From: DAHUYF01 sp963789275
Lineage (GTDB): Bacteria; Pseudomonadota; Alphaproteobacteria; ATCC43930; CGMCC-115725
Assembly (NCBI GenBank): GCA_963789275.1
Contig: CAWBKF010000056.1
Coordinates: 1-64,000, forward strand
Reading direction: 5' to 3'
DNA: 64,000 nucleotides
Under the pieces are notes generated by a model. The model was given only the letters and a program-made list of their open reading frames with translations, did no database searches and was not told the DNA's origin. Of the stretch, positions 33,186 through 41,239 are shown piece by piece; within the stretch, counting starts at the first letter, position 1, and each line of letters starts with the position of its first letter. Position numbers and translations under genes: made by a program.

Positions 33186-33471
33186 GGGATGGATAGCCGG
33201 CCTTCGTCGTCGCCGCGATCAGCCCAGCTTCAGTGGCAACTGCTTCGTCGAACGTAACCGTGGCCATGAAGTCGGCCATCTGATTCGCTTGACGGGTTTC
33301 CACATTCTTGACGCCCTTCACGCGCAGTAGCGATTGCTTCACGATCGGCGGACACAGAACGCAGTCCGCGTTTTTCACATCGAGGACGATGGTCTTGTCC
33401 GCTGCGTATGCCGGCAAGGACATCAGAACTGAGATGACGGCTGCGATGGTGGTGACTTGAGGTATGCGCAT
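33166..33471 (-). CDS. merP: MerP-like periplasmic mercury-binding protein
   Basis: A 101-aa protein with a signal peptide (about 1-23, ending LPAYAA) and one HMA fold. The metal site is NADCVLCPPIV (C-x2-C) where GMTCxxC is usual, so the Met is replaced. It should capture Hg(II) in the periplasm and pass it to MerT or MerF. Located 16 nt after merT. Confidence 0.9.
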   Translation of the reverse strand: MRIPQVTTIAAVISVLMSLPAYAADKTIVLDVKNADCVLCPPIVKQSLLRVKGVKNVETRQANQMADFMATVTFDEAVATEAGLIAATTKAGYPSHVASAN

Positions 33472-33487
33472 GGAATGTCTCCTTGGT

Positions 33488-33907
33488 TCACAGGAACAGG
33501 GCGGCGATTCGCGGGAAGCCGACGGCGATCAAGACGAGAACGAGCGCCGTCCACAGACCGACTTTGGCGAGCCGGCTCGAAGACGGGCTCGCGCAGTAGG
33601 AGCCTTCGGCGCAAGCGACCTTCGGTCTGCGATAGACCAGGTAGAAGCCATAGCCGAGGCAGATCGCGGCAATCGCGGCGAACAGCGGCTGATAGGGTTC
33701 GAGCGCCGTCAGGTTTCCGATCCAAGCTCCGCTGACGCCGAGCATGAACAAGGCGAAAGGCACGACACAGCAGGACGCCGCGCCAAACGCGGCGAGAATG
33801 CCGCCGGCGGCGGCCAGGCGCTGTCGCCCGGCCTCGCTTCGCTCAGGTTTGGTCAGGTTGCCCGCCGGTGGGGCGATGTCCGCCGCTCCGTGTCGTGCTG
33901 CATTCAT
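33488..33907 (-). CDS. merT: MerT mercuric ion transporter
   Basis: A 139-aa inner-membrane protein with three helices (about 33-58, 65-92, 115-137). GAASCCVVPFALF carries the vicinal Cys pair of the first helix, and VACAEGSYCA in the loop supplies the second pair. An extra ~25-residue N-terminal extension precedes helix 1. It takes Hg(II) from MerP for reduction by the MerBA fusion. First gene of the operon, about 40 nt after the MerR-controlled promoter. Confidence 0.92.
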   Translation of the reverse strand: MNAARHGAADIAPPAGNLTKPERSEAGRQRLAAAGGILAAFGAASCCVVPFALFMLGVSGAWIGNLTALEPYQPLFAAIAAICLGYGFYLVYRRPKVACAEGSYCASPSSSRLAKVGLWTALVLVLIAVGFPRIAALFL

Positions 33908-33948
33908 GTCCGGCCTCGCCTTTGTTGCCGAAATCGTATCCGAACGCT

Positions 33949-33979
33949 AACGTAGGGTCTGTAGCAACTACAGGGTCAA
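33949..33979 (-). promoter_or_regulatory. MerR-controlled mer promoter/operator
   Basis: On the minus strand TTGACC (33979-33974) and TACGTT (33954-33949) are separated by 19 bp, the overlong spacer typical of MerR promoters, and the spacer holds the dyad CTGTAG-TTG-CTACAG. MerR bound with Hg(II) is known to untwist such spacers to start transcription of merTPFBA. Confidence 0.85.
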
Positions 33980-33992
33980 GAGGGCTTTCGCG

Positions 33993-34415
33993 ATGCGCGA
34001 TCACGCCGTGGTGAAGGGCATGCAGCGGGCGGAGCTCGCCCGGCGGACCGGCAGCAATCTGGAGACGGTGCGCTACTACGAGAAGGTTGGACTTCTACCG
34101 GAGCCGCCGCGCACGGTGGCCGGCTACCGCGCCTACGACAGCACGCACGAGCGGCGGCTCCGCTTCGTGCTGCGTGCGCGCGAGCTCGGCTTCTCGCTGG
34201 ATGAAATCCGCGGGCTGTTGCGCCTAATCGACGAGCGCGACCGGCCTTGCGCTGAGGCAAGAGACGTTGCTGCCGAACATCTCGGGGACATACGGGCGAA
34301 GATCGTTGATCTGAAGCGCATGGAGCGGGTGCTGAAGGATGTTGTGGCGCAATGCGGCGACGGCACGCTGCCGGAGTGTCCGCTCATCGAAACGTTATTT
34401 GGCGAGACTGCGTGA
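33993..34415 (+). CDS. merR: MerR mercury-responsive regulator
   Basis: A 140-aa MerR. The DNA-binding domain reads MQRAELARRTGSNLETVRYY; Hg(II) ligands are C86 (RPCAEA), C121 (AQCGDG) and C129 (PECPLI), close to the spacing of Tn501 MerR. Divergent from merT across a 19-bp-spaced promoter it should both repress and activate. ATG at 33993 with AGAGGG nine bases upstream. Confidence 0.92.
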   Translation: MRDHAVVKGMQRAELARRTGSNLETVRYYEKVGLLPEPPRTVAGYRAYDSTHERRLRFVLRARELGFSLDEIRGLLRLIDERDRPCAEARDVAAEHLGDIRAKIVDLKRMERVLKDVVAQCGDGTLPECPLIETLFGETA

Positions 34416-34441
34416 AATTGCGGTTGCTAGAGCGAGGTGAC

Positions 34442-34621
34442 ATGTCAAATGGCGTGATGGAACTGGCTCAAACCGTCAGATCGATGCGGTCGATGGTCCC
34501 GGCCAAGACTTTTGAGATCAGCAAGCGGTTCTATGTGGACATTGGTTTCCAGGCCAGACCGCTGACCGATAATCTCATCGAGATGCATCTCGGCGCATAC
34601 GCCTTCAGTGATAGCACGTGA
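34442..34621 (+). pseudogene. Glyoxalase/VOC-family N-terminal fragment
   Basis: A 59-aa reading frame with good upstream GAGGTGAC whose residues 17-40 (MVPAKTFEISKRFYVDIGF) match the first strand and helix of vicinal-oxygen-chelate proteins. The remaining ~80 residues of the domain, including other metal ligands, are missing, so it is a truncated remnant left by rearrangement next to the mer operon. Confidence 0.65.
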
Positions 34622-34690
34622 TGGTAACCGATCGGCGTGCCGACATCACCGACCAATGGCGTGTGTGACCTTTGAGCCATCCGGACCATT

Positions 34691-35221
34691 TCAACGGCCA
34701 GAGCGATAGCTCCGGACAATGGGATGGCGAAGCAAAGCCCAGATCATGATTGGAGCACCGATGATCGCCGGCACGGTCCAGTATGCAATAGAAGGAAGTT
34801 CGCGCCAGAGCGGCAGGCTTTTTCCGTTGTCAACATAGAACGCAGTGAGCATTACGACATACGACGATCCCATTCCCGCGATGTGCAGCCGGGGCCAGTT
34901 CCACCATTTCTGCTTCGCGGCTGAACGTCCGAACGTCGCGGCCGCAAAAGCAAGCGCGCCCAACACGAACAGGTGATAATCCTCTGCCCAGCGCATTAAA
35001 GCCAGCGCAGTCGCCGAAGCGAACAGGGCCGTCAAGCACCAATAATAGGTCCGCCCGAACGCGATGTGCCGTGGCATCCCCTTTTCGCTCAGGATCGCAA
35101 CGGCGCCGGCAATCACCGCAGTCAGACCGAGCACAACATGCAGGCCCACGATTGTCAGGAACAATGGCGACGTGGACGGTATCTCGATTCCCAGGATCGA
35201 AGTTGTGGTGCTCGCCATCAT
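34691..35221 (-). CDS. DUF2306-like integral membrane protein
   Basis: A 176-aa membrane protein with about five helices (22-45, 57-75, 82-100, 112-130, 145-165). GMPRHIAFGRTYYW and RLHIAGMGSSYVVMLTAFYVDNG carry the His/Gly pattern of DUF2306-type predicted membrane proteins, which may bind haem or another cofactor; function is unproven. It is transcribed toward the mer region and starts 150 nt from an ArsR-like operator (35373-35404), so it is probably part of the ArsR-controlled locus. Confidence 0.75.
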   Translation of the reverse strand: MMASTTTSILGIEIPSTSPLFLTIVGLHVVLGLTAVIAGAVAILSEKGMPRHIAFGRTYYWCLTALFASATALALMRWAEDYHLFVLGALAFAAATFGRSAAKQKWWNWPRLHIAGMGSSYVVMLTAFYVDNGKSLPLWRELPSIAYWTVPAIIGAPIMIWALLRHPIVRSYRSGR

Positions 35222-35372
35222 CGCCGCCCCTCTACGTTGGGCGGGCAGCGGAGATTTTCAGGCTCTGCACACGGCCGCCGATGGCCGCGATCGTTACCTC
35301 CAGAAGCGTGGCTCTTGCCACGCCGCGCGACGCCGCGAGACATTCCACAGAGTCTTCCGGCATGGCGAACCT

Positions 35373-35404
35373 CACATGCATATGTGCGCCTCTATGCATA
35401 TATC
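35373..35404. promoter_or_regulatory. ArsR-like operator 1, upstream of DUF2306 gene
   Basis: CACATGCATATGTG (35373-35386) is a near palindrome followed by TATGCATATATC (35393-35404). The 11-mer TGCATATGTGC (35377-35387) recurs exactly at 35857-35867 upstream of the hydrolase gene. Shared, symmetric and on both sides of an ArsR-type gene, so likely its binding site. Confidence 0.6.
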
Positions 35405-35436
35405 TCATGCGTCACCCGGTCAAGGGCGCCCGCCGC

Positions 35437-35826
35437 TTACGGCTGTCCGGCACCGCTTGAAGTCATGGCGGCCTCCAGCATTTGCGTGATGGCAATGATG
35501 CTTTCGAGGCGCTTGCCTATCGCGGCCGCATCGACTTTGTAGAAGACGTGGCGGCCTTCCTTCTCGGCCACGACAATCCCGGCCGCCGCGAGTTGCTGCA
35601 GATGCCGGGTGATGACCGAACGATCCTGCGGCCTTCGTTCGGCGATGGTTGCGACATCAGCGCGACCCAACAAGACGACCTCCTGCAGCACCGCAATGCG
35701 CGCAGGCTCACACAAAGCCTTGAAGAAGGCTGTGTCGAACACGGCAACGCATTGTTTGGCGGCCTCCTGCCGCGACAGCTTGTTCGCCCGACCCTTGGGC
35801 CGGCCCCTGGTGCGGGTCATCGTCAT
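35437..35826 (-). CDS. ArsR-family transcriptional regulator
   Basis: A 129-aa winged-helix repressor. FFKALCEPARIAVLQEVVLLG and DRSVITRHLQQLAAAGIVV (recognition helix) are typical of ArsR/SmtB. The N-terminal TRGRPKGRANK resembles an AT-hook, unusual for the family. Only two cysteines (C26 and C39) are present, without a clear metal motif, so the signal may be organic rather than metal. It is divergent from the hydrolase at 35887; TGCATATGTGC sites flank the gene. Confidence 0.85.
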   Translation of the reverse strand: MTMTRTRGRPKGRANKLSRQEAAKQCVAVFDTAFFKALCEPARIAVLQEVVLLGRADVATIAERRPQDRSVITRHLQQLAAAGIVVAEKEGRHVFYKVDAAAIGKRLESIIAITQMLEAAMTSSGAGQP

Positions 35827-35856
35827 CGCTTGACGCGTCCTATGTGTGCATTAAGG

Positions 35857-35868
35857 TGCATATGTGCA
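35857..35868. promoter_or_regulatory. ArsR-like operator 2 in arsR/hydrolase intergenic region
   Basis: TGCATATGTGCA is a 12-bp near palindrome between the divergent ArsR (35826) and hydrolase (35887) starts; a second half TGTGTGCAT stands just upstream (35843-35851). It repeats the core of the site at 35377. Confidence 0.6.
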
Positions 35869-35886
35869 TACCACAAGAGGCCCCTT

Positions 35887-36924
35887 ATGGCACTCTGGAA
35901 GATCGGTGCATTGCTCGTCGGGGTCCTTGCTGTTGGCTGGCTGATTCTCGCCTACGAGTTGGGCACGTTCGCCCCCGACGATTCAAGATACGCTGTCGCG
36001 CCCGGAGACTTCACGCCTGGCGCGATGGCGCCCCGCAAGAAGCTGATCGACCTCGGCGGCTATAAGGTGGCCTATATCGATATGGGCCAGGGCGAGCCTG
36101 TCATCCTGCTCCACGGCTGCCCGTTCAGCATCTACGAGTGGCACGAGGTCGCGCCGCTGCTGGCGAGGCATTTCCGGGTCATCGCACCCGACCTGATCGG
36201 CCTTGGCGATACGCCGGTCCGTCTCGATGACGACTATCGTCTGCCACGTGATGTCCAAATGGTGACGGCCCTGATGGATCGCCTTGGCATTCGCTCGGCG
36301 CGCTTCATCGGCCATGACCACGGCGGCGCCATCGTCCAGCTCCTGATGCAACACGATCCCGCCCGGATCGACATGGCGATCCTGACCAATGTCGAGGCCT
36401 ACGACCAGTGGCCCAGCAAGCCCGAGACCGAGGACCTGCTTCTCATCACCAATCCCATCACCAGCCCGCTCGTCTATCTCGCGCTCCACTCGCGCTGGGT
36501 GCAGCGCGATCTCTATTCGATTGCCGTCGTCAACCCGGCCACGCTGACCGATACGACGCTCGATGCCTTCGCGACCGAGCATCTGGCGACCGCGCTCCGC
36601 TGGCAGCGCCTGCGCCGCTTCTTCGGCTGGCAGATGGACCCTGCGCACAACCACCTGACGATGGAAGCGGTCCCGGCAATGCGGCAATTCCAAAAGCCCG
36701 TGCTGATCGTCTGGGGCGAGAAGGACACGAACTTTGAACCGGCAATCGGCAAGCGGCTGGCGCGCGATATTCCGGGCACGAAGGGGATCTATTGGCTTAA
36801 CCATTCGGCGCACCTGCCGATGCTGGAACAGGCGGACGCTTACAGCGCCATCGCGACGCGGTTCTTCACGGACGGCACAGTCGATAGTAGCGCGCAGGCC
36901 GCGCTCGAATCGGCACGCCGATAG
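35887..36924 (+). CDS. Alpha/beta hydrolase, dehalogenase/epoxide-hydrolase type
   Basis: A 345-aa alpha/beta hydrolase with an N-terminal membrane anchor (about 4-22). The oxyanion motif is HGCPFSIYEW; the nucleophile elbow GHDHGG has Asp in the place of Ser, as in haloalkane dehalogenases and epoxide hydrolases; the acid is probably in WGEKDTNF and the His in NHSAHLPMLEQ. The cap region is about 150-250. AAGAGG precedes the ATG. It is divergent from an ArsR regulator and its TAG overlaps the start of the DUF4336-type gene. The substrate is unknown. Confidence 0.85.
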   Translation: MALWKIGALLVGVLAVGWLILAYELGTFAPDDSRYAVAPGDFTPGAMAPRKKLIDLGGYKVAYIDMGQGEPVILLHGCPFSIYEWHEVAPLLARHFRVIAPDLIGLGDTPVRLDDDYRLPRDVQMVTALMDRLGIRSARFIGHDHGGAIVQLLMQHDPARIDMAILTNVEAYDQWPSKPETEDLLLITNPITSPLVYLALHSRWVQRDLYSIAVVNPATLTDTTLDAFATEHLATALRWQRLRRFFGWQMDPAHNHLTMEAVPAMRQFQKPVLIVWGEKDTNFEPAIGKRLARDIPGTKGIYWLNHSAHLPMLEQADAYSAIATRFFTDGTVDSSAQAALESARR

Positions 36925-37701
36925 TGGGCCAGGTCCAGGATATGCAAGCGGACGTGTTTTCGCCCCTCTATGAGCCTATCAACACCTACAAGCCCTTTGC
37001 GCCGATGATCGGCGTCGCCGACGGGCCTTTCGAGTATGTCGTGCTGGCCGGCATCAAGATGCCGTTGGCGTTCACGACGCGGATGACGATCGTCCAACTA
37101 GCGAACGGCGATCTGTTCCTCCATTCGCCGATAGCGTTCGACCCCGCACTGGCAGAGCGACTGCGATCGATGGGGACCGTCCGTCACCTCGTCTCACCCA
37201 ATCGGGGACACTATGCGCATGTCGGAGAATGGGGGCGAGCATTCCCCAATGCCGTCACATGGGCCTCGCCCGGCGTTCGCCAACGTGCCCGCTCCGTTGG
37301 AATCGAAGTGTGCTTTGAGAGGGATCTTGGCCCGGATGCGCCCGACGACTGGCGCGATGAGATGGACCAGACGATCATCCCCGGCGCCGTCCTCGAAGAA
37401 GTCGTCTTTTTCCACAGAAGCTCGAGGACCCTCATTGTCGCCGATACGATCATGAACTTCGAGCTTGAAAGGCTGACGCAGCCCTTGCGGATGATCGCAA
37501 AGTTTAATCGTACGAACTCATCCTCTCGGAGGAATGTCCCTCGATATGCGCATCGCGCTCTGGCCCAACAAGCGAACGGTGAGACCTGCTATCGAGAAAG
37601 TCCTCACTTGGCAGCCCGAACGCATCATTCTCAGCCACGGGCGATGCTTCGAGAAGGACGCCTACAGCACGATCCGCCGCGCCTACGGTTGGGCACTTTA
37701 G
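36924..37701 (+). pseudogene. DUF4336 metallo-hydrolase-like gene, frameshifted
   Basis: Starts at GTG 36924 overlapping the hydrolase stop (an ATG at 36942 is possible). The first ~190 codons read as a DUF4336 protein, a beta-lactamase-like fold (VVLAGIKMPLAFTTRMTIVQ, HLVSPNRGHYAHVGEW, VVFFHRSSRTLIVADTIMNF). At about 37503 one extra base shifts the frame, and GGMSLDMRIALWPNKRTVRP ... ILSHGRCFEK continues in the next frame to TAG at 37699-37701. A frameshifted copy or an assembly error. Confidence 0.8.
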
Positions 37702-37838
37702 GCAACGGTAGTCGCCAGAGGAAACGAGGTGATCGATTAGACGTGAAGGCAACGGACGCCTGTGGTGCATCGGAGTTGGCGATCTGCTTGGTGACGGAAC
37801 GTGCGCGTGACGATGTCGTCCAGGCGCTTGCCGGGCCG

Positions 37839-38080
37839 TGACGGTCTTTTTGCCGACAGGCTGATCGCGAGGGTGCAGCTCACGAACGTCGAAAATCGAC
37901 CGATTGATGCCGATAGTTGCTGGAACCAGCGGATTCAAAAAGCGTAGAAATTCCCTTTTGAAATCAAGAGCGCAAATTTCTGACGGATCGGGGAGTCGGT
38001 CTTTGGTGATGTGCAGAAAGAAATTGCGCTGAAAAATCAGCGCGTTAACATGGCTCAAAACAATAGAGTGGGAGTAGGGG
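37839..38080 (+). repeat. Dispersed repeat, copy 2
   Basis: Begins TGACGGTCTTTTTG, core 37892-38080 including GAAAATCGACCGATTGATGC, CTTTTGAAATCAAGAGCG, AAATCAGCGCGTTAACATGG and GAGTGGGAGTAGGGG; immediately followed by another TGACGGTC at 38081. The whole span 37702-38450 (749 bases) carries no gene that I can support. Confidence 0.8.
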
Positions 38081-38240
38081 TGACGGTCTCGAAAAAAAGT
38101 TATACTAATTCAATGGCTTGCGAAACCGAATGATCGAAGCCGATTGTCAGCCGGTCGCGAAATCTCACAACTGATTGAAGTAAAACAGGTAATGAGGCGG
38201 CGTCGGTCGATTTGAGCCTTTGATTTCAGGATAGGTTGAC

Positions 38241-38293
38241 GGTGTTTCTGACGGTCTTTTTCGAAATGCGTAAAGCCAAAATCAGAAACACCG
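38241..38293. repeat. 12-bp inverted repeat flanking a TGACGGTC(T)n motif
   Basis: GGTGTTTCTGA (38241-38251) and TCAGAAACACC (38282-38292) are perfect inverted arms (with the outer C/G at 38240 and 38293, 12 bp), enclosing ACGGTCTTTTTC. Related TGACGGTC(T)n motifs occur at 26528, 37839, 38081, 38249 and 38314. May be remains of element ends or a terminator-like structure. Confidence 0.55.
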
Positions 38294-38450
38294 CCAGATC
38301 GGGCGCATAGCCCTGACGGTCTTTTTTTCCGATGGCCAAGTTGTTTCCGAAACTGCGCTGGAAAGGGTGATTATTATCCTGTCCAGCACGCTTCTTTTGA
38401 AGGCGCGGTTTCGCCGCCTATTTGAAATTATTCGAATAGTCGTAGTCAGG

Positions 38451-38612
38451 CTACGATTGCAGCAGTGGATGAGGCCGGTACCAGGGCGTCTCATGCTGGA
38501 ACATCACGGCCGCGCGGATGAGCGTCGTCTCATCGTGGCCTGCCAGTTGCAGACCGATTGGCATATCGTGCTCACTGAAGCCGCGCGGCAGCGTCACGGT
38601 TAGAGTTCCAGG
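38451..38612 (-). pseudogene. Amidase C-terminal fragment
   Basis: About 50 codons on the minus strand (LTVTLPRGFSEHDMPIGLQL, then TTLIRAAVMFQHETPWYRP) match the C terminus of amidase-signature enzymes. The catalytic Ser-Ser-Lys part is absent, so this is a dead fragment between repeats. Confidence 0.75.
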
Positions 38613-38818
38613 GACACAACACGCGTTCCTCCGTGAGCGACACGCGCCCATCGATGCATGCGGCCGACGGGCGCTATCCAGATCGGCCGGCTGCGCCCAT
38701 CAGCCCGCCGAGGGCAATCTGGGAAACTACCCATGGCCTCAGGCGTTAGATGTTGAACGAGCTTTTTATCGCTGGAACACATCCAACAAGGAGGCAAATA
38801 AGCGAGGAGACAATTCAC

Positions 38819-39736
38819 ATGAAGGCAATCGTGGTAACGGACCAGGCCGCGGGATTGGCCGGGATGAAGCTGACCGAGCGGCCCAAGCCGCCGGCAGCGA
38901 TAAACGACGTCATCGTTCAGATCCATGCGTCGGGATTCGTCCCGACAGAGATGGAGTGGCCCTCGACCTGGACCGATCGCCGCGACCGTGACCGAACACC
39001 GTCGATCCCCGGCCACGAGCTGGCCGGAGTGGTCACCGCTCTGGGCTACGGCACGACGGGCCTGTCGGTAGGACAGCGAGTGTTCGGCCTCGCCGACTGG
39101 CATCGCGACGGCAGCCTGGCGGAGTATGTGGCCATAGAGGCACGCAACCTCGCGCCGCTCCCGGGCGACATCGATTTCACGGTGGCCGCGAGCCTGCCAA
39201 TCTCGGGCCTCACCGCGTGGCAGGGACTGTTCCAGCACGGCCACCTTCAGGCTGGGCAGAGCGTCCTGGCGCACGGCGCGGCGGGCGCAGTCGGTTCCAT
39301 GGTGACGCAACTCGCGCGCGAGGCCGGCGCGTATGTCATCGGCACCGGACGCGCGGCCGACCGTCAGAAGGCGCTCGACTTCGGCGCGAACGAGTTCGTC
39401 GACCTCGACAACGACGCGCTGAAAGACGTCGGCGGCGTCGATCTAGTGTTCGATGTCATCGGCGGCGACATCGGCAAGCGGTCCGCACGCCTGATTCGAG
39501 CCGGAGGAACACTGGTGTCCGTCGTCGGGCCGCCCGTGCCGCGGCCCGACGACGGCTTGGCGGTCGACTTCGTTGTCGAGACCGATCGCGCCCAATTGAG
39601 TGAGATCGTCCAGCGGGTGCGGGACGGACGACTGCGGACGAACATCGGCAACGTCTCGACCCTTGACAATGCCGTCGCCGCCTTGAACCCGACCGAGCGA
39701 CGCAAGGGGAAGACGATCATCCGCGTTCTTCCGTGA
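38819..39736 (+). CDS. Zinc-free quinone oxidoreductase-like NADP-dependent MDR protein
   Basis: A 305-aa medium-chain dehydrogenase/reductase without zinc ligands. The GroES-like domain (1-125; IPGHELAGVVTALG, VGQRVFGLADW) precedes a Rossmann domain (about 130-265) with GAAGAVGSMVTQLAREAGA for NADP. Such quinone oxidoreductases reduce quinones or enones. ATG at 38819 with GAGGAGA nine bases upstream. It stands alone between repeats, followed by a GC-rich hairpin. Confidence 0.88.
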   Translation: MKAIVVTDQAAGLAGMKLTERPKPPAAINDVIVQIHASGFVPTEMEWPSTWTDRRDRDRTPSIPGHELAGVVTALGYGTTGLSVGQRVFGLADWHRDGSLAEYVAIEARNLAPLPGDIDFTVAASLPISGLTAWQGLFQHGHLQAGQSVLAHGAAGAVGSMVTQLAREAGAYVIGTGRAADRQKALDFGANEFVDLDNDALKDVGGVDLVFDVIGGDIGKRSARLIRAGGTLVSVVGPPVPRPDDGLAVDFVVETDRAQLSEIVQRVRDGRLRTNIGNVSTLDNAVAALNPTERRKGKTIIRVLP

Positions 39737-39744
39737 GGGCTCGG

Positions 39745-39769
39745 GGAGGGCGAGCGGTTTCTGCCCTCC
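39745..39769 (+). terminator. Possible terminator hairpin
   Basis: GGAGGGC (39745-39751) and GCCCTCC (39763-39769) pair around an 11-nt loop, nine bases after the oxidoreductase stop. A T-run occurs only about 18 bases later (39787-39793), so intrinsic termination is uncertain. Confidence 0.4.
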
Positions 39770-39880
39770 TCGTTGATCATCGTCGCTTTTTTTGATCGTA
39801 GCGATCGTCTGACCGTCGTCGCCTTTGCAGACTGGCTGATGATGGCGCCCAACGGTATTTTTGCCGGCGACACAGATCAA

Positions 39881-39924
39881 GATGGTAGTGCCTCAGTTTG
39901 AATTCAAACTGAGGCACTACCATC
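39881..39924. repeat. Perfect 44-bp palindrome
   Basis: A 22-bp arm starting GATGGTAGTGCCTCAG is followed without spacer by its exact complement, meeting at GAATTC. Symmetry ends sharply at 39881 and 39924. It has no T-run and lies between the oxidoreductase and repeat copy 3. Fused terminal inverted repeats of an excised element or a recombination site are possible. Confidence 0.85.
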
Positions 39925-39956
39925 AAGACTGATCGGATGACAGCGTCAATCATAGA

Positions 39957-40130
39957 GCGATTGATGCCGAGAGTCGCTGAAACCGAGCGATTTTCGATTC
40001 GGCGAATTTCCTCTATGAATTCAAGATCGAAGATTTCTGACGTATCGGGTGCACGGTGTTCGAGCGAGCGATGAAAGTTTGCGCCGTTAGATCAACGCGT
40101 TAACATGGTTCTGAACAATAGAGTGGGAGT
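39957..40130 (+). repeat. Dispersed repeat, copy 3
   Basis: Contains GCGATTGATGCCGAGAGTCG, CTGAAACCGAGCGATT, AATTTCCTCTATGAATTC, TTAGATCAACGCGTTAAC and GAGTGGGAGT, in the order seen in the other copies, but lacks the leading TGACGGTCTTTTT. The gene-free stretch 39737-40249 consists of this copy, the palindrome and a possible terminator. Confidence 0.8.
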
Positions 40131-40249
40131 GACGGGAGCGTACTGTGGAGTAGAATCGAACAATACAGCGTATTCGCATCACGGCCGGTATTCGTCGCGC
40201 CTTCATCATTCGTTATCGCTCGCCATAGCCGGCCGGTGAACCTATTCGT

Positions 40250-40774
40250 TCAGACGGGCGAGCGGCGCCAATCCTGCGACGCCTCGCAAAGGAACACCGA
40301 GAGATCGGTCTCCGGCGGCCGCGCGCCGACTTCGAAGAACATCTCGGCGACCCAACCGCGATGGTAAGAGTCGTGAGTGACCAGATGGAGGAACATCTCG
40401 CCGCGCTTCATCGCCGCCTTGGTGCCGTTGACGAAGGTGAAGGGCACGTCTTCGTCGAGCGACGCCTCGCTCTGCGCTGCGGCCCAATCAATGATCCAAT
40501 CGTTCATTTTCTGCTGCGCCGCCCAGAGCGCCGGCAGTTCCGAATGCGGCGAGACACTGCGCGCCTTGAAACCGTGCTCGCGGCCTTCGAGATGCGCCTG
40601 CCAGATCAGGTCGACGACATAGGTGTGATTGAGCGTGCCGATAATGGTCTTGAATAGCGTCTTGCGCTCTTTCTCCGCTTCGCCCGGCGGGAGCGCAGCA
40701 ACGCCGTCGAATATCACCTTGTCCGCCCAGGCCTTGTAGTAGGCGAGCATCCTCACCGTCTGCGTGTTCATCAT
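40250..40774 (-). CDS. DinB-family protein
   Basis: A 174-aa four-helix protein of the DinB/YfiT-like superfamily. The metal-binding histidines are probably in TLNHTYVVDLIW (H about 50) and HLVTHDSYHRGW (H about 128, 132). Members are thiol-dependent or metal-dependent enzymes of varied function. ATG at 40774 (AAGGAG eight bases upstream); an ATG three bases later is also possible. Confidence 0.85.
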   Translation of the reverse strand: MMNTQTVRMLAYYKAWADKVIFDGVAALPPGEAEKERKTLFKTIIGTLNHTYVVDLIWQAHLEGREHGFKARSVSPHSELPALWAAQQKMNDWIIDWAAAQSEASLDEDVPFTFVNGTKAAMKRGEMFLHLVTHDSYHRGWVAEMFFEVGARPPETDLSVFLCEASQDWRRSPV

Positions 40775-41239
40775 CGGGTAGCTCCTTTGACTAACCCCCC
40801 TCAAGGCGCGACATTGTCTCTCAATTTTGTTGGTGTCGCCGCGATGCTTTCAGCATCCGCACAAAGCGTCAGCCAGAGACGGTGCTTGACGATGCGGGGA
40901 AAAAAGTTGCCTTGCTATATCAACGCGCCACCCCGGATCAGGATAATCAAGTGGAAGTAGGGTGTGGGATGCCCGGGACGGCTCCGGAGTGAAATAGCAC
41001 CGGAAAAATAGAAGGTTATGGGATAGCTCATTGATGCTTCACCGTGCATCGTTGCTCTGCTCTCTTGTTTCTCCAAGTTGTCCTCTCGGTTGTCGAGATT
41101 ATTGCGATGGGCTATCTGCCGCGTGCAGGCAGCGCGCCAGGAGACGCGAGCGAAGGAGAAGAAAGCGGCGGAATCTCGCAGTTCGACGTGCAGTGAAAAT
41201 GGCGCACCAGCGTACCGTCGCACCGCTGCATTCACTCGG
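40775..41239. other. Gene-free spacer with a partial fifth repeat copy
   Basis: 465 bases without a supportable gene. The part 40899-40964 (AAAAAAGTTGCCTTGC, ATATCAACGCGCCA, GATAATCAAGTGGAAGTAGG) aligns with the right half of the dispersed repeat found at 37839, 39957 and 42108, with more mismatches. The rest shows only short frames without ribosome-binding sites. Confidence 0.5.

Noticed and set aside
37504..38058. Minus-strand frame across the DUF4336 gene end and repeat copy 2
   Set aside because: It crosses a gene and a repeat and has no motif.
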